Source: CAZLMW01 sp964560875
GTDB taxonomy: Bacteria > Myxococcota_A > UBA9042
Direction: 5' to 3'
Assembly: GCA_964560875.1 (NCBI GenBank)
Contig: CAZLMW010000118.1
Coordinates: forward strand, 1-24,213
DNA length: 24,213 nucleotides
A program made the translations under genes and the position numbers. Under the pieces are notes generated by a model, which was given only the letters and a program-made list of their open reading frames with translations, was not told the DNA's origin and made no database searches. Below are positions 21,677 through 24,213 of this stretch, one piece after another (within the stretch, counting starts at the first letter, position 1; every line of letters begins with the position of its first letter).

Positions 21677-23962
21677 ATGGTCGCAACCGCCAACGTGAAC
21701 AACTCCCCCACCGCTGCGAATGACGCCGCCGCGAAAGACGCCGCTGCCAAAGACGCCGCTGCCAAAGACGCCCCCGACAACGCCAACACACGCGACGGCA
21801 AGTCAGGCGCCCCCGTCGAGCCCAAGGCGCTGCGCTACCGGCCCGCTGACGCCACCGGCGTAGGTGTGATTTGGTTCGACGTCCCGGGCGCGAAGGTCAA
21901 CACGCTGCAGGTCGCCCTGCTCGACCAGTTCGAGTCGGTGTTCGAGCAGGCGCGCAAAGACGGCAAAGTTCGCGCGATCGTGCTTGCAAGCGGCAAAGAT
22001 GGCAGCTTCATCGCCGGCGCCGATATCAACGACCTCAACGGTGTCACGTCGGTCAGCGATGGCGAGCGCCTCAGCCGCAATGGCCAGCAGGCAATGGACC
22101 ACATCGAAGGCCTGCCCGTGCCCGTGGTTGCCGCGATCGATGGCGATTGCCTCGGCGGTGGCCTGGAGCTGGCCCTCGCTTGCCATGGCCGCGTTGCTTC
22201 AAGCAGCGTCAAGACGAAGCTGGCGTTTCCCGAAGTCATGCTCGGCTTGCTCCCCGGCGCCGGCGGAACGACGCGATTGCCGCCGCTTGTCGGGCTCGCA
22301 AATGCGCTCGACATGATGCTCACCGGCAAGAACATCCGCGCGACCAAGGCGCTGAAGATGGGCCTCGTCGACAAAGTTGTGCCGCCCAACCAGCTGATGG
22401 AGGCCGCCGGCGCGCTGGCCCTCAAGATCGCTGACGGCAAGTTCGATCGTGAGCGCAAGCAGGACATGCAGGCCGAGGTCCAGGAGTTGCTGCTCGAACG
22501 CAACGCGCTTGGCCGGGCGATCGTCCTGCGCGAGGCCCGCAAGAAGGTGATGGGGCAGACCAAGGGGCTCTACCCGGCGCCGCTGAAGATCCTTGACGTC
22601 ATTGGCAAGGGCACACCGGAGGCGGAGGCGAAGGGCTTCGGCGAGCTGCTGATGACCGCCGAATCGCGCGGACTGCGCCGTGTCTTCGCATCGATCACCA
22701 CGCTCAAGAAGATCGATGGCCCGGGCACCGAAGACCTGTCAGTAACCCCTTCTGCCCACGTTGGCATGCTCGGCGCGGGCCTGATGGGTGCCGGAATCGC
22801 CACGGTTCTCGCAGACAAGGGCGTCACGGTTCGGCTCAAGGACATCAGCTACGAGGCGGTCGGTAGCGGGCTGTCGTACGCCCGCAAGGTGTTCGGCAAG
22901 GCTCGCAAGCGCAAACGCTACAAGCAGGCGGGCGTCGACGAGCGCATGGCACGCATTTCGGGCGGGCTCACATGGGCCGGGCTTGGCCAGGCCGACATTG
23001 TCATCGAGGCCGTGCCTGAGATTGTCGGGCTCAAGCAGCAGATGGTCGCCGAGCTCGAGGCGTGCACGAAGAAGGAAGCCGTCTTCGCCACCAACACGTC
23101 GAGTCTGCCGATCGCCGACATCGCCGCGCAGGCCAAGCATCCCGAGCGCGTTGTCGGCATGCACTTCTTCAGCCCGGTCGAGAAGATGCCGCTCGTCGAG
23201 GTCATCGTGACCGACAAGACCGCGCCATCGGCCACAAAGCGCACCGTCGACCTCGCGCGCAAGATGGGCAAACACGTCATCGTGGTCCGCGACTGCGCCG
23301 GGTTCTACACGACCCGCGTGCTCGCGCCGTACATGATCGAGGCCACGTTCATGGCGATCGAGGGCTACCCGGTCGAGTCGATCGACGAGGCCGCGACGCG
23401 AATCGGATTCCCGGTCGGGCCGATCACGCTGATGGATGAGGTCGGGATCGACGTCGGTCAAAAGGTGCTCGGTGTCATGCGCGAGCACTACTGCGGCCAC
23501 ATGGAATTTCCGCCCGATTCGATCGACGGGTTCATCGAGGAAGGTCGGCTCGGACGTAAGGCGGGCAAGGGCTTCTACGTCTACGAAGACGGCGAGTCCA
23601 AGACAGTGCGCGGCCACAAGGTCGTCGACGAAGCCATCTACCGACACCTCCCCAACGGCAGCAACACCCGCAACCCGAACCTCGAAGAGATGGGCGAGCG
23701 TCTGCTGCTCGCGCTGGTCAACGAGGCGGTGCGTTGTCTCGAGGAAGGCATCCTCCTTCAGAGCGAAGCCGGCGACCTCGGGGCCGTCATGGGCATCGGG
23801 TTTCCGCCCTTCCTCGGCGGGCCCTTCCACTACGTCGATGAGCAGGGCGCCAAGAGCGTCGCGGCGCGTCTGCGGGCCCTCGAATTGCGCTACGGCCGGC
23901 GATTCGCGCCGACTCAGCTGCTGGTCGACAAAGCGGAAGCGGGCACGAAGTTCACGTCATGA
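21677..23962 (+). CDS. fadJ: Enoyl-CoA hydratase / 3-hydroxyacyl-CoA dehydrogenase (FadJ-like)
   Basis: The protein has 761 residues and two enzymes in one chain. The crotonase part (~55-300) has the oxyanion segment FIAGADINDL (A113-D116), GGGLELALACHG with Glu164 and FPEVMLGLLPGAGG with Glu186, the two expected acid/base residues. The NAD-dependent dehydrogenase part starts near 360 with VGMLGAGLMGAG (GxGxxG at 366-371). It continues with NTSSLPI and GMHFFSPVEKMPLVEV containing the catalytic His496, and ends with the C-terminal 3HCDH domains (GFPVGPITLMDEVGID; ALVNEAVRCLEEGI). The first ~50 residues are a low-complexity extension with three DAAAK units (16-30). GGAGG 5 nt upstream fixes the ATG. 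It should pair with the thiolase to form a trifunctional-type complex. The 74-bp gap before it contains three GACAGACSA-type direct repeats (21612, 21634, 21650) of unknown meaning. Confidence 0.94.
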   Translation: MVATANVNNSPTAANDAAAKDAAAKDAAAKDAPDNANTRDGKSGAPVEPKALRYRPADATGVGVIWFDVPGAKVNTLQVALLDQFESVFEQARKDGKVRAIVLASGKDGSFIAGADINDLNGVTSVSDGERLSRNGQQAMDHIEGLPVPVVAAIDGDCLGGGLELALACHGRVASSSVKTKLAFPEVMLGLLPGAGGTTRLPPLVGLANALDMMLTGKNIRATKALKMGLVDKVVPPNQLMEAAGALALKIADGKFDRERKQDMQAEVQELLLERNALGRAIVLREARKKVMGQTKGLYPAPLKILDVIGKGTPEAEAKGFGELLMTAESRGLRRVFASITTLKKIDGPGTEDLSVTPSAHVGMLGAGLMGAGIATVLADKGVTVRLKDISYEAVGSGLSYARKVFGKARKRKRYKQAGVDERMARISGGLTWAGLGQADIVIEAVPEIVGLKQQMVAELEACTKKEAVFATNTSSLPIADIAAQAKHPERVVGMHFFSPVEKMPLVEVIVTDKTAPSATKRTVDLARKMGKHVIVVRDCAGFYTTRVLAPYMIEATFMAIEGYPVESIDEAATRIGFPVGPITLMDEVGIDVGQKVLGVMREHYCGHMEFPPDSIDGFIEEGRLGRKAGKGFYVYEDGESKTVRGHKVVDEAIYRHLPNGSNTRNPNLEEMGERLLLALVNEAVRCLEEGILLQSEAGDLGAVMGIGFPPFLGGPFHYVDEQGAKSVAARLRALELRYGRRFAPTQLLVDKAEAGTKFTS
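21722..21766 (+). repeat. 15-bp tandem repeat encoding DAAAK units
   Basis: Three in-frame 15-bp units. The second and third are identical (GACGCCGCTGCCAAA). The period equals that of the arrays in the thiolase tail, but the encoded peptide is charge-balanced rather than basic. Confidence 0.75.
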
Positions 23963-23989
23963 TTCGGCCGCAAGGCTTGTGAACGCCGG

Positions 23990-24213
23990 CTACGCCTGGG
24001 AGCGCCGGGCCAGGAGCAGTGAGCTCAGCAGCACAACGGACAGGCTCATCACGATCCAGGTCAGCCCGGACCGACGGGCTCGCTTGGGCGGATCGGCGGG
24101 CGCTTCGATGCGGGGTGCCGGCGTCGCGTAGTCGTTGAGATGGGCGCCGCGTCGCACAAGAACGGAACGCCAATGTCCGACGGCAACCTTATCGCGCAGC
24201 GCAGTTGCGGCGC
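23990..24213 (-). CDS. C-terminal end of a membrane-anchored protein (runs off window)
   Basis: An open frame from the window edge to TAG at 23990-23992 gives 73 residues. A short hydrophilic part (HWRSVLVRRGAHLNDYA) and a Pro/Ala linker lead to a polybasic KRARRSG and one hydrophobic helix (LTWIVMSLSVVLLSSLLL), with the tail ARRSQA. This is a single C-terminal membrane anchor with a basic end, suggesting a tail-anchored or sorted protein. The main domain lies outside the window, so no function can be given. It converges with the fadJ-like gene, leaving 27 bp between the stops. Confidence 0.6.
   Translation of the reverse strand, partial: AATALRDKVAVGHWRSVLVRRGAHLNDYATPAPRIEAPADPPKRARRSGLTWIVMSLSVVLLSSLLLARRSQA

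Noticed and set aside
20421..21791. A 456-codon minus-strand frame opposite the thiolase.
   Set aside because: It is a shadow of the catalytic domain with no motifs of its own.

Overview
The window is GC-rich, densely coded bacterial DNA. It most resembles a Myxococcota or related deltaproteobacterial-type genome. This is an inference from style: many secreted lipoproteins with Asp-Ala-Gly-rich linkers, a Cys-rich TDADC/EDADC module in a giant IPT/TIG lipoprotein, an OmpA porin with thrombospondin type-3 repeats, multihaem c-type cytochrome lipoproteins and a mitochondrial-type citrate synthase. No rRNA, tRNA, CRISPR array or integrase was seen.

Layout. Positions 1-1635 (minus strand) hold a MlaC/Ttg2-like periplasmic lipid-binding protein followed by the start of an MMPL/RND-type exporter, a pairing reminiscent of hopanoid-associated HpnM/HpnN. 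Positions 1935-4726 (minus) hold a two-gene unit for a pentahaem and then a dihaem cytochrome lipoprotein. A SUMF1-fold lipoprotein is divergent from it by only 40 bp. Positions 6012-7805 (minus) encode a long, VLCAD-like acyl-CoA dehydrogenase. A gamma-glutamyltranspeptidase lipoprotein (plus) lies divergent to it, and a citrate synthase (minus) converges on the transpeptidase. Next come a secreted propeller-like protein of unknown function and a 1494-residue IPT/TIG surface lipoprotein (both minus). The plus-strand block from 18203 holds the OmpA/TSP3 porin and a beta-oxidation pair in the order thiolase (FadI-like) then hydratase/dehydrogenase (FadJ-like). The window closes with the C-terminal end of a membrane-anchored minus-strand protein.

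How the genes fit together. The acyl-CoA dehydrogenase, the FadI/FadJ-like pair and citrate synthase together cover fatty-acid oxidation into the TCA cycle, although they are not one operon. The remaining genes mostly build the cell envelope: lipid trafficking, lipoprotein cytochromes, surface lipoproteins and a calcium-binding porin.

Most unusual features. First, the thiolase carries an N-terminal tail of about 150 residues, rich in Lys/Ala/Pro/Thr and like histone H1, and its partner enzyme carries its own AAAKD repeats. Second, the intergenic spaces hold several small hairpin-rich elements with terminal inverted repeats. One ~183-bp family is present in two clear copies plus a diverged relative. 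In three separate places the terminal repeat itself supplies the TAG stop codon of the adjoining minus-strand gene.
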